A stretch of 64,000 nucleotides of DNA from an uncultured Oscillospiraceae bacterium (GTDB taxonomy: Bacteria > Bacillota > Clostridia > Oscillospirales > Ruminococcaceae), in NCBI GenBank assembly GCA_934446455.1, contig CAKSEE010000001.1, positions 1 through 64,000 of the forward strand, read 5' to 3'. Every line of letters begins with the position of its first letter. Position 1 is the first letter of the stretch. The notes beneath the pieces were generated by a model. It had not been told where the DNA came from and ran no database searches. It saw only the letters and a list, made by a program, of their open reading frames with translations. This document shows positions 26,169 to 35,660 of the stretch, piece after piece. Both the position numbers and the translations under genes were made by a program.

Positions 26169-28220
26169 ATGGCTGACGGCTTCAGGCTGTTTATCGACAC
26201 GCAGGGAAAGAGCGTGGACGAGATAAAAAAGGGGATACGCGCGCTTCTCGAACGCCGCAGCGATGCGCCTGAAACGTCCGCTGCGCAGGAGAGCGGAGAA
26301 CCCGCGGACGAGGGCGAGCTTGCACAGCGCGAGCTTATCCGCACGAAGATAGCGAACCTTGCAGAGCGCTCACGCGAGGAAACGGAGCAGCCGTATGACG
26401 AGAGCCTGCACGAAGAGCATATTCCCGCCGAAACTGCGCCGCGCGGGTATTCTGCGCAGAAAATACCACCGCGCGCCGCGCGCGACATAAGCTATGTCCC
26501 CAAAAAGCAGCCGCAGGCCCTGCGCGGCGACGAGCTTGCGTTCGCGCCCGACCTTTTCCCGATAAAGATGTCAGAGGACGACAGGGAGATAAACGCGAAA
26601 ATTACCGAAATGCGCTCGCTCAACGAGGTGTTCTACAACGGCTTTTTAGTCAAGCAGTGCGCGCAGATAAGCATGGTAAGGCAGGGGGAGTTTCTTGCTG
26701 CGCTTACTGACAGCTACGAACACCGCGCGTTCTGCGGGATACAGCGCCCCATTTACGGCGCAATGTCCAACTCGCAGCTGCGCACATTCATCACATGGCG
26801 CACAAAGGCGCGCAATGGCGTGTTTGAAGTGACGGACCCGCCTTACGTTATGCTTTACTGCTATGAGCTTCTCAATAAAATAGGCGTGCTGTCCTCTGCG
26901 GACGCATTCTCGCGGCTTATGGAGGTGAGCGAGAAGTGCGGGGGTTTCGCGCCCGAGGTAAAGAAGCTCATGCCGCGCTGGCTCAAGGACTTTTATGCGT
27001 TTAACGACATTGCCGCGCAGTATCCCGACATCTCGCAGTGCCTTAAGACAAGCGGCGGGCTTTACGACGACGAGGCGGCGCTGCTGCGCAAGGACTACGC
27101 GGGCAGGCTGGGGTATCTCATGGATAACTCCGCCTACGACATTAAGGGCAGCGCGTTTTTTTCGGAAGAAACGCAGCCCCTGCTTGACGGCGCGGCGGGC
27201 GCTGTGCTTGCAGCGCTTGACGGGTGGCTCGGCGAGCGCGGGATATCGCTTTTCGAGCTTATCTGCGGCAAGCTCAAAAAGCAGTACGGGTGGGAGCCGT
27301 TTTCGGGTGCGTATGTCAATCTCGACCGTATGGACGGCTTCCGCGAGGTTAAGATAAACGAGGTGGAGCGCTACTGCATGAAGCGCGGCGAGCCTGTGCT
27401 TGAATGCTTTGAGGCGGCGCCCTACCGCGGCTTTATAGGGTATGTGCTCAAGCGCGTTGAAGCCGTGCTGCGCCGCATGACGGGCTTTCGGCACAAAATA
27501 ACGCCGAGCGAGAATATGCTCATGGCGGATTTTCGCAACCGCGAAAAGCTTGCGGCGGCGGTTAAAGACTTCGCGTTCGGCGCTTGTATAGACGAGGCTG
27601 CGGAGCGCTGGTGCAATGAGCGCGGCATAGCGCCGCCCATAAAGGAAAAGCGCACGCGAAAAGCCGCGGCGGAATCCGACGGGCCCGTGCAGCCCGTGCG
27701 CGTAGAAATAGACGTGAGCAGGCTCTCCCGCATACGCGAGGAATCCGACGAGATAGCAAAGCGCCTTATAATCGAGGACGAGGGGCTGCCTGCGGAGGAA
27801 ATAGAGCGCCTTGCGGGGCAGGTAGATGACGATAATTACAGCGAGCGCGTTTTCGCTGCGCAGGAGAGCGCGGAGGATTCACGCCCCGGGGCTGCCGGCG
27901 CGGGCGAAACGGCAGGCGCTCCCAAAGCAGTCTGTACGGGCGCGCAGACCGTGCCGCTTTACGATTTTTCTGAGCTGCCCGCGGTATGGCGGGGCTTTGC
28001 TCAGGCGCTTGACGAGCAGCAGCTTGCCGTGCTTGCGGCGCTCACGCGCGGTACGGCGGAGGACGTTTGCCGCAGCAGGGGGCTTTTCCCTGAGATGGTG
28101 TACGAGAAAATAAACACCGCCGCGCTTGACGCTATGGGCGACATCGTGATAGAGAGCGGCGAGCTTATCCCCGACTATGAGCGGGAGATAAGGAGGATAG
28201 TAAAGCTTGCAGACATATAA
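26169..28220 (+). CDS. TerB_N/TerB_C-domain protein
   Basis: This 683-residue protein has an acidic, low-complexity N-terminus (to about 125). A TerB_N-like domain follows (about 150-310, with QLRTFITWRTKARNG and YVMLYCYELLNKIGVLS), then a long helical middle part and a C-terminal TerB_C-like domain (about 595-683). In other Firmicutes, TerB_N/TerB_C proteins are usually encoded beside a large ATPase or helicase in presumed defence or stress modules; here the neighbour is an Abi_2 protein. The start is ATG 26169. Its exact function is unknown. Confidence 0.7.
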   Translation: MADGFRLFIDTQGKSVDEIKKGIRALLERRSDAPETSAAQESGEPADEGELAQRELIRTKIANLAERSREETEQPYDESLHEEHIPAETAPRGYSAQKIPPRAARDISYVPKKQPQALRGDELAFAPDLFPIKMSEDDREINAKITEMRSLNEVFYNGFLVKQCAQISMVRQGEFLAALTDSYEHRAFCGIQRPIYGAMSNSQLRTFITWRTKARNGVFEVTDPPYVMLYCYELLNKIGVLSSADAFSRLMEVSEKCGGFAPEVKKLMPRWLKDFYAFNDIAAQYPDISQCLKTSGGLYDDEAALLRKDYAGRLGYLMDNSAYDIKGSAFFSEETQPLLDGAAGAVLAALDGWLGERGISLFELICGKLKKQYGWEPFSGAYVNLDRMDGFREVKINEVERYCMKRGEPVLECFEAAPYRGFIGYVLKRVEAVLRRMTGFRHKITPSENMLMADFRNREKLAAAVKDFAFGACIDEAAERWCNERGIAPPIKEKRTRKAAAESDGPVQPVRVEIDVSRLSRIREESDEIAKRLIIEDEGLPAEEIERLAGQVDDDNYSERVFAAQESAEDSRPGAAGAGETAGAPKAVCTGAQTVPLYDFSELPAVWRGFAQALDEQQLAVLAALTRGTAEDVCRSRGLFPEMVYEKINTAALDAMGDIVIESGELIPDYEREIRRIVKLADI

Positions 28221-28224
28221 AACG

Positions 28225-28258
28225 CAGCCCGAAGGCGCAATGCCCTCGGGCTGTTTTT
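28225..28258 (+). terminator. Terminator between TerB-like gene and cwlD-like gene
   Basis: cagcccga (28225-28232) pairs with tcgggctg (28246-28253), followed by ttttt. It serves the plus-strand operon; the convergent gene ends at 28260. Confidence 0.85.
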
Positions 28259-28259
28259 G

Positions 28260-29006
28260 TCAGAAATCGAGCGTTGCCGCAAATTCATCGGGAAGTTCTT
28301 CGGTCGCTTCTATAAATTCGAGTACGCCGCCCCATATAGTGAACGCCACCTGCTGGCGGTATTCGTCGGTTGCGAGCTTCTGCTCCTCGTCGGGGTTGGA
28401 TAAAAAGCCGCATTCTATCATGAGCGAGGGGTTCGGGTTGGATTTCAGCAGGAAAAGCTCGTTGCCCGAGAGCTTTATCTCGCGGTCGTTGCCCGTTTGC
28501 AGCGCGGCAAAGCGGTTCTGCATGATTTGCGCAAGCGTGCGGTTGTCGGGGTTGTTGTCGTTGTAGAACATCTGCGCGCCGAAATACTGTGGGTCGGTAT
28601 AGTTGTTCTGGTGAATGCACAGGAAAATGCTGTCGGGGTATTTCTGCACAATTTCAAGGCGGTTATCCATGTCGGAGAGCTTCTGGTTGCGAATGCCCTC
28701 AACGCCCGCGTCGTATATGGAGATGTCCTCGTCGCGTGTGAGCACCACCTCAAAGCCCGAAAGCTCTAGCATATCGCGCAGCTTGAGCACGATTGAAAGG
28801 TTCACGTCCTTTTCAAGCAGCCCGCTTTTGCCAACCGCGCCCGAGTCAAGCCCGCCGTGGCCCGCGTCAAGCACGATAACGGGCTTTTCGGCAGCGGGGA
28901 CGTTAGCGGGCAGCGCGCGCTCCGTCACCCGCGCGCACACCGCAAGCAGCACAAAGCACCCTATCATAGCGGCGGTAAGCCGTATTGATTTTTTGTTGAG
29001 CTTCAT
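28260..29006 (-). CDS. N-acetylmuramoyl-L-alanine amidase, CwlD-like
   Basis: This 248-residue Amidase_3 enzyme cleaves the bond between muramic acid and the stem peptide. It has an N-terminal membrane anchor or signal (about 9-27). The zinc ligands appear as His in LDAGHGG, Glu in LEKDVN and His in CIHQNN, and the catalytic Glu in MIECGFLSN. Size and architecture resemble CwlD, which makes muramic-delta-lactam in spore cortex, so it may be a sporulation gene. A good GGAGG site precedes ATG 29006. Confidence 0.88.
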   Translation of the reverse strand: MKLNKKSIRLTAAMIGCFVLLAVCARVTERALPANVPAAEKPVIVLDAGHGGLDSGAVGKSGLLEKDVNLSIVLKLRDMLELSGFEVVLTRDEDISIYDAGVEGIRNQKLSDMDNRLEIVQKYPDSIFLCIHQNNYTDPQYFGAQMFYNDNNPDNRTLAQIMQNRFAALQTGNDREIKLSGNELFLLKSNPNPSLMIECGFLSNPDEEQKLATDEYRQQVAFTIWGGVLEFIEATEELPDEFAATLDF

Positions 29007-29103
29007 TGTCAGACCTCCGTTTGTTCGTCTTTGTCCAATGTATATGACGGACGGCGGACAAATATTCCCGCTATATGCCGGACGAATAAATTTGCGCAGA
29101 TTG

Positions 29104-29132
29104 TTGACAAGAGGGAAAAAAAGTTATATAAT
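29104..29132 (+). promoter_or_regulatory. Sigma-A promoter of zinc-ribbon membrane protein
   Basis: TTGACA (29104-29109), 17 bases, TATAAT (29127-29132). Confidence 0.8.
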
Positions 29133-29210
29133 AAAATAGGGCGAGTATACGCTTCGTGCGGCTCATCGTCCCGACAAAAAAGGAACAGCTTACTTGAAAG
29201 GAATACTATT

Positions 29211-31799
29211 ATGATATGCAGCAAATGCGGCAACATTGCTCCTGACAGCGCGGCGTACTGCCCTTTCTGCGGCGCGCAGGCACAGGGAGCGCAGCCCATG
29301 CCCTTCGTGCAGGAGAGCGCGCAGGAAGCTCCCGTGCAGGTCGTGCCTTTCTGCCATATATGCGGACTGGAGCTTGCGCAGGGCGCGCAGGTATGCCCCG
29401 TGTGCGGCGCGGCGGCAGGCGCCAAGGAAAAGACCCCCGCATTCTCGGCGGTTTACGGTACTGCGTCAACGCCGCAGGCGGATACCCCCGCACAGGGCGC
29501 AGAGGACTTTTCTGATTTCGGCGACTTAGGCAGCGCGGCGGCAATGACGGTAACGGTCCCGCTTAAAAAGAAGTCGCGGCTGCCGCTTATAGCGGGGATA
29601 TGCGCGGGCGTTGTGGCGGTGCTTGCAGGCGTTGTCGCGCTTAACAGAAGCACTTTTCTGCCCATATTTATGGGCAAGGCGGGCTATGCCGCAATGATAG
29701 AGGGCAAGGGCGCGGCGGATGCGCTTTCGGCGATTGACAGCCCTGTTACTGCGGCTGTGCTTGAAAACGCTGCTGAATCTGCGGCGCGTTATGCGGTAAG
29801 GGCAAACGGCGGCTACATGATGTCGGGCGGCGCTTCCCCTGCGGATATCATCGCGCAGACGAGAAACTCGCTGCTTTCCGCCTACGGAAAGGACGAGGTG
29901 GACGTTGCGCTCACCCCGTCGGTGGAGCTTACCGAAACGGGGCGCGACGCGCTTTTCGGCAGCGATGAGAGCTATGCGGAGATATTGGACGCCATCAACG
30001 CCTGCAAGCTCAGCACAACGCTCAACGCGCAGGAGGACGCAACGTCGTTTCGCCTGACGCTTGACGAGCAGGGCGCGGTTACGGACGCTGACGTTATCGT
30101 CACGAAAGATATGTTTTATGTGAATTTCCCGTTTGCGGGCGAGGCTTTCAAGGGAGCGCTTACAAGCGGCCCGGAGAGCGACGAGTCTGCAAGGCTTGAG
30201 CTTGACGAGAAGCAGACCGCGCGGCTTCTTAAGCAGATAGGCTCGATTTACATAAAGCACTACAAGAGCGCGGAGTTTACCGTTGAGAACGGCGAGCTTA
30301 CCGCGGCGGGCGTTACCGCGAAGGGGCAGCTTGTTTCCTGCACAATGGACGGCGAGCGGCTTAATGCCATGGCGCAGGAGATAGGCGCGCTGCTTGCGGA
30401 GGACGAGTACCTGAGCGGCGTTATTACCGAATACGCGCAGGCAAACGGCGTGGAAATCACCGTGCAGGATTACGCGGACGCGGTAAAGCAGGCTTCGTCG
30501 GAGCTTTTCGGCGACAATTGCAGCGTAACGGTAAAGACGGTAGTCAACAGCGCCTGCAAGACCCTTGCAAAGAGCTATGTTTTCACAGGGCAGGATACAC
30601 TGTCGCTTACGTACATAAACGGCAGGGAGAAAGGCGCGCTTGAGATTTCGGGCGGCAGCGTGACCGTTACCGCAGACCTTACCCGCGTGAACAGGCAGGA
30701 CGGTACGGTAAACATCAGATTTGCGGACGCAAAGACGAGCTTTTCTGCAAAGCTTGTGTACAGCGGCATAAAAACGCAGAAGTTCTGCGAGCGGGAGATA
30801 ATTGCGGGCGAGTTCCGCCTGTCGTGCGTTCCGCCTGCGGACTTTACGAGCGGAGATTCGGCGCCTGCGGCGGTTTACGCGGCGATATCAAAGGCGGAGC
30901 TTACGCTTTCGCAGAGCGTTGAAAAGGGCGCGCTGAGGCAGCGTGCGGAGCTTCGTATGCCGCAGTACGGAACGGCTGCTATAGACGCCCTGGCTACGGT
31001 AAGCGACGGCGCGGCGATAGAGATTCCCACAAATGCCATAGATATTTACGCGAAGTTCGGCAGCGATGAGGACATTCGTGCGGGCGCGGAAATGATGCGC
31101 GGCATTTCGCAGAAGGCTGACAGAAACGGCTATTTTGCGGCTATGATAGCTGACGCGGCGGAGGACTATGCGCAGTACCTTGAGGACAGCTTAAAGCCGC
31201 AGGCGGACATTGGCGACATTTCGATTATGATGAGCAATATCCGCGGGCTTCAGTCAACGGCAAACGAGCTTTACAGCCTTTATGCCGATGTGATGACCGA
31301 TGAGCTGCGCGGGCGCTGCGACGATATATGCAGCAGCCTTGAAGAGCTTGCCGACAGCATAGACTACACCATGACCGAGGAACGCTACGCTGAGCTCAGC
31401 GCCGAGGTAGACAAGGCGGACGAGGTTCTCGGGGAGCTTATAAAGGCGCTTAACAAGGCGCAGGACGCTAAGGTTCCGATATCTCAGCGCGGCGAGATAG
31501 ACTACTCAGACCTCTCCTCAGACGAAATAGGCGAGGCGTTCAGCGCGTGTGAGAAGGACTATCTCAGCATAATCCTTGTATACTACGACGCTATTTCCGA
31601 GGACGAGGAGCTTGTTGAGCTTTACAACAAAACCCTGTCCGCTTACGAAAAGGCGAGCGCCGACTACTACGATATGGTAAATGAGATCAACCACAAAAAC
31701 TGGTCCGTGCCGATAGTGCGCACGGCGAGAAAGTCGCTGCAAAAGTTTGACGAGGCGCTGACAGAGCTTGAAAAGAAGCTGCCCGCAAGCCAATTATAA
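29211..31799 (+). CDS. Large zinc-ribbon membrane protein
   Basis: This 862-residue protein starts with two zinc ribbons (CSKCG...CPFCG at 3-20 and CHICG...CPVCG at about 48-66). An acidic linker, one membrane helix (about 124-145) and an extracellular part of about 700 residues follow. The extracellular part has a beta-rich middle and a helical C-terminal third rich in Glu and Asp. Similar zinc-ribbon/single-helix proteins are common in Clostridia and have no known role. The GAAAGGAA site and consensus promoter support ATG 29211. It is transcribed alone. Confidence 0.75.
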   Translation: MICSKCGNIAPDSAAYCPFCGAQAQGAQPMPFVQESAQEAPVQVVPFCHICGLELAQGAQVCPVCGAAAGAKEKTPAFSAVYGTASTPQADTPAQGAEDFSDFGDLGSAAAMTVTVPLKKKSRLPLIAGICAGVVAVLAGVVALNRSTFLPIFMGKAGYAAMIEGKGAADALSAIDSPVTAAVLENAAESAARYAVRANGGYMMSGGASPADIIAQTRNSLLSAYGKDEVDVALTPSVELTETGRDALFGSDESYAEILDAINACKLSTTLNAQEDATSFRLTLDEQGAVTDADVIVTKDMFYVNFPFAGEAFKGALTSGPESDESARLELDEKQTARLLKQIGSIYIKHYKSAEFTVENGELTAAGVTAKGQLVSCTMDGERLNAMAQEIGALLAEDEYLSGVITEYAQANGVEITVQDYADAVKQASSELFGDNCSVTVKTVVNSACKTLAKSYVFTGQDTLSLTYINGREKGALEISGGSVTVTADLTRVNRQDGTVNIRFADAKTSFSAKLVYSGIKTQKFCEREIIAGEFRLSCVPPADFTSGDSAPAAVYAAISKAELTLSQSVEKGALRQRAELRMPQYGTAAIDALATVSDGAAIEIPTNAIDIYAKFGSDEDIRAGAEMMRGISQKADRNGYFAAMIADAAEDYAQYLEDSLKPQADIGDISIMMSNIRGLQSTANELYSLYADVMTDELRGRCDDICSSLEELADSIDYTMTEERYAELSAEVDKADEVLGELIKALNKAQDAKVPISQRGEIDYSDLSSDEIGEAFSACEKDYLSIILVYYDAISEDEELVELYNKTLSAYEKASADYYDMVNEINHKNWSVPIVRTARKSLQKFDEALTELEKKLPASQL

Positions 31800-31816
31800 T
31801 CTGCAATTAAACAGGA

Positions 31817-31855
31817 AAATCCCCCATCGGACGCGCGGCGTTCGGAGGGGGATTT
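31817..31855. terminator. Bidirectional terminator
   Basis: aaaatcccc (31817-31825) pairs with ggggatttt (31847-31855). It lies between two convergent genes and has A/T tails on both sides. Confidence 0.75.
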
Positions 31856-31863
31856 TCGCGCCA

Positions 31864-32193
31864 TTATTTGAGCGAGTTAAGGTAGACCGACAAAAGCTCA
31901 AGCGCTGTTTCTTTCTGCTGCGGGGTGCATTTTTCAAGCTCGGCGAAAAGCTCCGCCTGTCTTAGCGAAAGATTCGGGTTATCTTCCGTCAGCAGCACGT
32001 CGGGGGTGATTTTCATTGCTTCGCATATTTTCAGCACGGTTTCAATGCGCATATTCACCGTGCCGCGCTCTATATCGGCGTATGTCCTGTCGGAGAGGTT
32101 TGCCGCCTCCGCCGCCTCGCTCTGCGTGAGTCCCGCTTTCTTGCGTATCGCAAGCAGCTTGTTTCCTATCGTTCTGAAATCAAAAATAAGCAT
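31864..32193 (-). CDS. Xre-family regulator
   Basis: This 109-residue protein has a Cro/C1 helix-turn-helix (residues about 10-66, GLTQSEAAEAANLSDRTYADIE) and a short helical C-terminus. It is divergent from the lipoprotein gene at 32324. An inverted repeat (aggaa-tag-ttcct at 32278-32290) next to that gene's -10 is a likely binding site, so it probably represses the lipoprotein gene and perhaps itself. Confidence 0.85.
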   Translation of the reverse strand: MLIFDFRTIGNKLLAIRKKAGLTQSEAAEAANLSDRTYADIERGTVNMRIETVLKICEAMKITPDVLLTEDNPNLSLRQAELFAELEKCTPQQKETALELLSVYLNSLK

Positions 32194-32242
32194 TTTAGTT
32201 CCTCCTGTCTGCCCTATATAAGAATTATACTTCCGATTATGC

Positions 32243-32290
32243 TTGACAAATAGGAGGCATTGTGCTATAATTATAGGAGGAATAGTTCCT
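32243..32290 (+). promoter_or_regulatory. Promoter and candidate operator of lipoprotein gene
   Basis: TTGACA at 32243-32248 and TATAAT at 32266-32271 are 17 bases apart. The dyad AGGAA-TAG-TTCCT at 32278-32290 covers the expected transcription start, a repressor-type position. Confidence 0.7.
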
Positions 32291-32323
32291 AAATAAACGT
32301 TAAAAAATGTGGGAGGACAAATA

Positions 32324-32941
32324 ATGAAACTAAAAAAACTGAGCGCACTGCTATGTGCGGGTATGGTGCTTCTTTCCTGTGCGGCTTGCAGTGTTAAAGA
32401 AGAGAGCAGCGAGGAAAATCAGTCAAATAGCGTGAGCAGTATTCCGCAGACTACGTCCGAGGCATTTTCCACAATAAAACCCGATGTTACTGTGAGCACA
32501 ACGTCTGAAAGTCTGACAGACAGTACCTCGGAGAATAGCATGGAGAGCGAAGAGCCGCTTGTGCCTGAAACTATGCCTGTCACAACAACAGCCACTGTCG
32601 TAACGACTGTACCCGCACCCGAAGCTACACCTGCTGCAACGACCACTCCTGCTCCGCAGAGCAGCTCCGACAAATCCGAGGGAATACGCCCTGAATTTAA
32701 GGAAGCGCTTGACAGCTATGAGAAATTCTTTGACAAATACTGCGCATTTATGAAGAAGTATAAGGAATCTCCGAACGACCTGACTTTGCTTGGCGAATAC
32801 ACCGATTATCTTACGCAGTATACCGAAACTATGGAGAAGATGAGCGCCTTGGACGATGGTGAAATGAACGACGAGGAACTCAAATATTATATCAAGGTGA
32901 CAAACAGAATCAATGAGAAACTTATAGATGCGGCTCTTTAA
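32324..32941 (+). CDS. Putative lipoprotein, last chromosomal gene before the island
   Basis: This 205-residue protein has a lipoprotein signal with lipobox SCAAC. A Ser/Thr/Pro-rich linker (about 25-115) is followed by a small helical domain of about 90 residues (EFKEALDSYEKFFDKYCAFMKKY). That domain recurs in Clostridia lipoproteins of unknown role. GGGAGG precedes ATG 32324. It has its own strong promoter with a candidate operator and is divergent from an Xre regulator. Confidence 0.78.
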   Translation: MKLKKLSALLCAGMVLLSCAACSVKEESSEENQSNSVSSIPQTTSEAFSTIKPDVTVSTTSESLTDSTSENSMESEEPLVPETMPVTTTATVVTTVPAPEATPAATTTPAPQSSSDKSEGIRPEFKEALDSYEKFFDKYCAFMKKYKESPNDLTLLGEYTDYLTQYTETMEKMSALDDGEMNDEELKYYIKVTNRINEKLIDAAL

Positions 32942-32949
32942 TAAATTTA

Positions 32950-32979
32950 CCCCCTCCGTCATTGCAAATTCGGAGGGGG
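32950..32979 (+). terminator. Terminator after lipoprotein gene
   Basis: ccccctccg (32950-32958) pairs with cggaggggg (32971-32979); the T run is weak. Confidence 0.55.
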
Positions 32980-32996
32980 GTTATCAATAAAGAAAT

Positions 32997-33022
32997 CCCG
33001 CGCCCACAAAGCAGGGCGCGGG
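32997..33022 (-). terminator. Terminator of first large serine recombinase
   Basis: cccgcgccc (32997-33005) pairs with gggcgcggg (33014-33022). On the minus strand atttctttatt follows. The left end of the mobile island should be close to this point. Confidence 0.65.
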
Positions 33023-33035
33023 AAAATTATTTCGC

Positions 33036-34850
33036 TCAGAGCGTCTTTAGGCTTGACTTAGCGGAGTGCAGCCTGTGCAGTAATCTGCGTAGGCAGTCAA
33101 AATTTATAATATGTACAGAAGCGGATTTGTCCGCTTCCTCGCCGTATAAATACACATACGGTCTTTCTTTGGAGTTTGCTCTGCCTTTGACTGCAAGGTT
33201 TGTCTGCGTTTCGGCGTCAGCTCCTGTGGATAAGTGCCATTCATATACGCCTTCGCTTGTGGGGACAACAGAAGAAACGATATGCTCCAATACCTCGTGT
33301 CCGAACTCTGTTTTGCTGTCGGAAATGTCATTTAAAGCCGAGATAATCTTATCAAGGTCAAGTGTATCAGTTGTAGGAGTTGCGGGGGATACAGCTGTCG
33401 CCTGATTTCTGAGGTTTTTGATTTGTGCTTCATATTCTGCACGCTTCTTGTTATATTCCTCTTTGGTAATCTCTCCGTCAGTACGCATATCAATCAGAGC
33501 GTCGAGCTTTCGTTCAAGCTTGCCGATTTCAGCTTCATAATCAAAAGTCGGAACAGCTTCGGGAGCACTCTCAACATAATATTCCTTGATATATTCAAGT
33601 GCGTCCTGCATATCCTTTGCTCTGTTTGCCCAATGCTCATTAAAAATAAACTCGCCCATCATATCCATTTTCCACTGAAGAACAGTCTTGTTATTGCAGT
33701 AACCTTCCGTTTCAAGACCTGCCTTTTTTCGATTAGCCGCATTGCCGTGATTAAGCTTGTTATAACAGATGTAGCAGAAGGTCTTGCTGCCGTCATCGTG
33801 CTTATGATAAACATTTTTTCTGAATTTAGAGCCACAGGTACAGCGTAATTTTCTCTGCCATAAGTCCGCCGACGGATTATATCCGATTGAGGTAGTATTG
33901 CCGAACTTGTCCTTGCAGACAATTCTCCTTTTTGCAAGAAGCTCATTGCACTTATCCCACTGTTCTTCGGGAATAATCGCTTCAAAATCGCCCTTTTCAT
34001 AGATAAAACTATCTCTGTCACGATTATTGATACGCTTCTGTTCTAAGTAGTTGTTGCTTCGGCTTTTGTTATAACATATCCAGCCTTTGTAAGTAGCATT
34101 TGCAATAACACGGGTGATATAGGATACATCCCAACGGACAAGTCCCGACGAATTTTTACGTCCACGCTCTGTCAGCACCTTTGCAATTTTCGCACCGCCC
34201 AAGCCTTGCTCATAGAGGTCAAATATCATTCTGACGGTTTCAGCTTGTTCAGGATTGATAGTATAACTTTCACCAGCCTTGCGGTCGTATCCGAGAATGT
34301 TTCCGCTTCCATACAGCATTTTGTTCTCACGACTTATTTTCTGCCCAGCCTTAACACGTTCTGACACCTTGCGGCTTTCTTCCTGAGCGAGAGTCGCCAT
34401 AAGAGAAAGTCTGAGTTCTCCGTCGCCGTCCATAGTCCAGATGTTATCATCAACAAAGAAAACTTCAACGCCGATATTCTTTAATTCTCTTGTGAAGTTG
34501 AGAGTGTCAACAGTATTTCTCGCAAATCTGCACACCTCACGGGTTACAATCAAATCGAATTTTCCACTCTTTGCGTCCTCAATCATTCTGAGGAAGGAGG
34601 GACGCTTCTTCGCCTGAGTTCCTGTGATACCTTCATCAATATATCTGTCGATGACATTCCAGTTTGGATGATACTTTGCTTGGTCGGAATACCACTGCAT
34701 CTGATTTTCGAGGGCAGAGAGCTGAGCCTCGTGTTCCGTTGAAACTCGTCCGTAGAAAACAACTGTGCGTTCACGATTACGGTCAAGCTTCGTGTAGTCC
34801 ATAAAGCTGTTGAATGGCTTTACCCCTGACATAGTTGTTGCATTACTCAT
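33036..34850 (-). CDS. Large serine recombinase 1
   Basis: This 604-residue recombinase has an N-terminal resolvase domain (catalytic Ser37 in YGRVSTEHEAQ, then VTREVCRFARNT), a recombinase domain, a zinc beta-ribbon (CTCGSKF...CYIC, about 340-365) and a C-terminal coiled coil. These enzymes cut and rejoin att sites to integrate or excise mobile elements without a fixed host sequence. It lies at the base-composition junction, so it is likely the integrase of the outermost element. It is a close relative of the broken recombinase at 42730-44715. The promoter at 34951-34979 carries an ACTTTAAAGT dyad. Confidence 0.93.
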   Translation of the reverse strand: MSNATTMSGVKPFNSFMDYTKLDRNRERTVVFYGRVSTEHEAQLSALENQMQWYSDQAKYHPNWNVIDRYIDEGITGTQAKKRPSFLRMIEDAKSGKFDLIVTREVCRFARNTVDTLNFTRELKNIGVEVFFVDDNIWTMDGDGELRLSLMATLAQEESRKVSERVKAGQKISRENKMLYGSGNILGYDRKAGESYTINPEQAETVRMIFDLYEQGLGGAKIAKVLTERGRKNSSGLVRWDVSYITRVIANATYKGWICYNKSRSNNYLEQKRINNRDRDSFIYEKGDFEAIIPEEQWDKCNELLAKRRIVCKDKFGNTTSIGYNPSADLWQRKLRCTCGSKFRKNVYHKHDDGSKTFCYICYNKLNHGNAANRKKAGLETEGYCNNKTVLQWKMDMMGEFIFNEHWANRAKDMQDALEYIKEYYVESAPEAVPTFDYEAEIGKLERKLDALIDMRTDGEITKEEYNKKRAEYEAQIKNLRNQATAVSPATPTTDTLDLDKIISALNDISDSKTEFGHEVLEHIVSSVVPTSEGVYEWHLSTGADAETQTNLAVKGRANSKERPYVYLYGEEADKSASVHIINFDCLRRLLHRLHSAKSSLKTL

Positions 34851-34940
34851 AATTTTTAATTCCTTTCATATTGTGATTTTTCGCAGAAGTGAAATCTCCT
34901 GCTATGTAAATGAAAGTCAATATTTTTATAGCGCTTTTAC

Positions 34941-34979
34941 ACTTTAAAGTATAATATCACAATAAGAAATGTTTGTCAA
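34941..34979 (-). promoter_or_regulatory. Promoter and operator-like dyad of recombinase 1
   Basis: On the minus strand TTGACA (34979-34974) and TATTAT (34956-34951) are 17 bases apart. The perfect palindrome ACTTTAAAGT at 34941-34950 immediately follows the -10. A related palindrome overlaps the promoter of the second recombinase operon. Confidence 0.65.
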
Positions 34980-35598
34980 GGTTACAACCAAAGGCGTTGC
35001 ATTTACTTTTGTATAAACCGCGTTCTTTCGATAGACATCAGCTCCTTTATTTTGAATTCAGAACGTTCCGATGATTTAATTGTAGCATAGGAATGAGCAG
35101 AAGTCACTACCAAAAGACTCCCACTTTACTCCCATGACGAAAAAATCACTGAAGAAAACTGGTCGCGTTTTTGTAGGAAATCAACAATTCCTTAAACGAT
35201 GCTCCGATTCGTTACGCTCCTTTTTCTATTATCTTACTCTCTCAGAAATAGCACAAAACGCCCCGTGCTCACATTATAGCACAGGTCGTTGTATCATTCT
35301 CAGGATATTTCAATATTTCTTCGAAATTATTTTTTTCGATTGCGGTTAAAATCATCGGAAGCGTGATTTTTCATACAAGGGGTTTGGGTCCTCCCAAGTG
35401 TTTTTTGCATTTGTCGGCACACGGATTTTCTCTGAAAAAGAGGGAGTGTGGCCACAAATGCTATGCTTGCTGTCAAGGTCGTGACAGAAGGCATAGTTTA
35501 CAAAAAACGGACTGTGTCTATACACAGACGATGCTTGCTGTCAACGGGAACTTAAAATAAAGTTTGATTACTTTTTCAAGAATGCTTTGTTAGAAATG
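34980..35598. other. Gene-poor stretch behind recombinase 1
   Basis: I find no convincing gene. Two copies of atgcttgctgtcaa occur at 35463-35476 and 35531-35544. The second, extended by one base, matches the complement of 52451-52465 over 15 bases. Frames of 65-71 codons are open but have no ribosome-binding site or protein-like composition. It may be debris from insertion sequences. Confidence 0.4.
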
Positions 35599-35627
35599 TT
35601 GTGTTTCAGGCACGACTGTGATATAAT
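35599..35627 (+). promoter_or_regulatory. Promoter of methyltransferase gene
   Basis: TTGTGT at 35599-35604 and TATAAT at 35622-35627 are 17 bases apart. Confidence 0.55.
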
Positions 35628-35660
35628 GAATTTAAAGAAATTATTCCTGAGGTGACAGCA

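Noticed and set aside
35134..35349. A 71-codon plus-strand frame behind recombinase 1.
   Set aside because: No ribosome-binding site, no protein-like composition and no partner genes.
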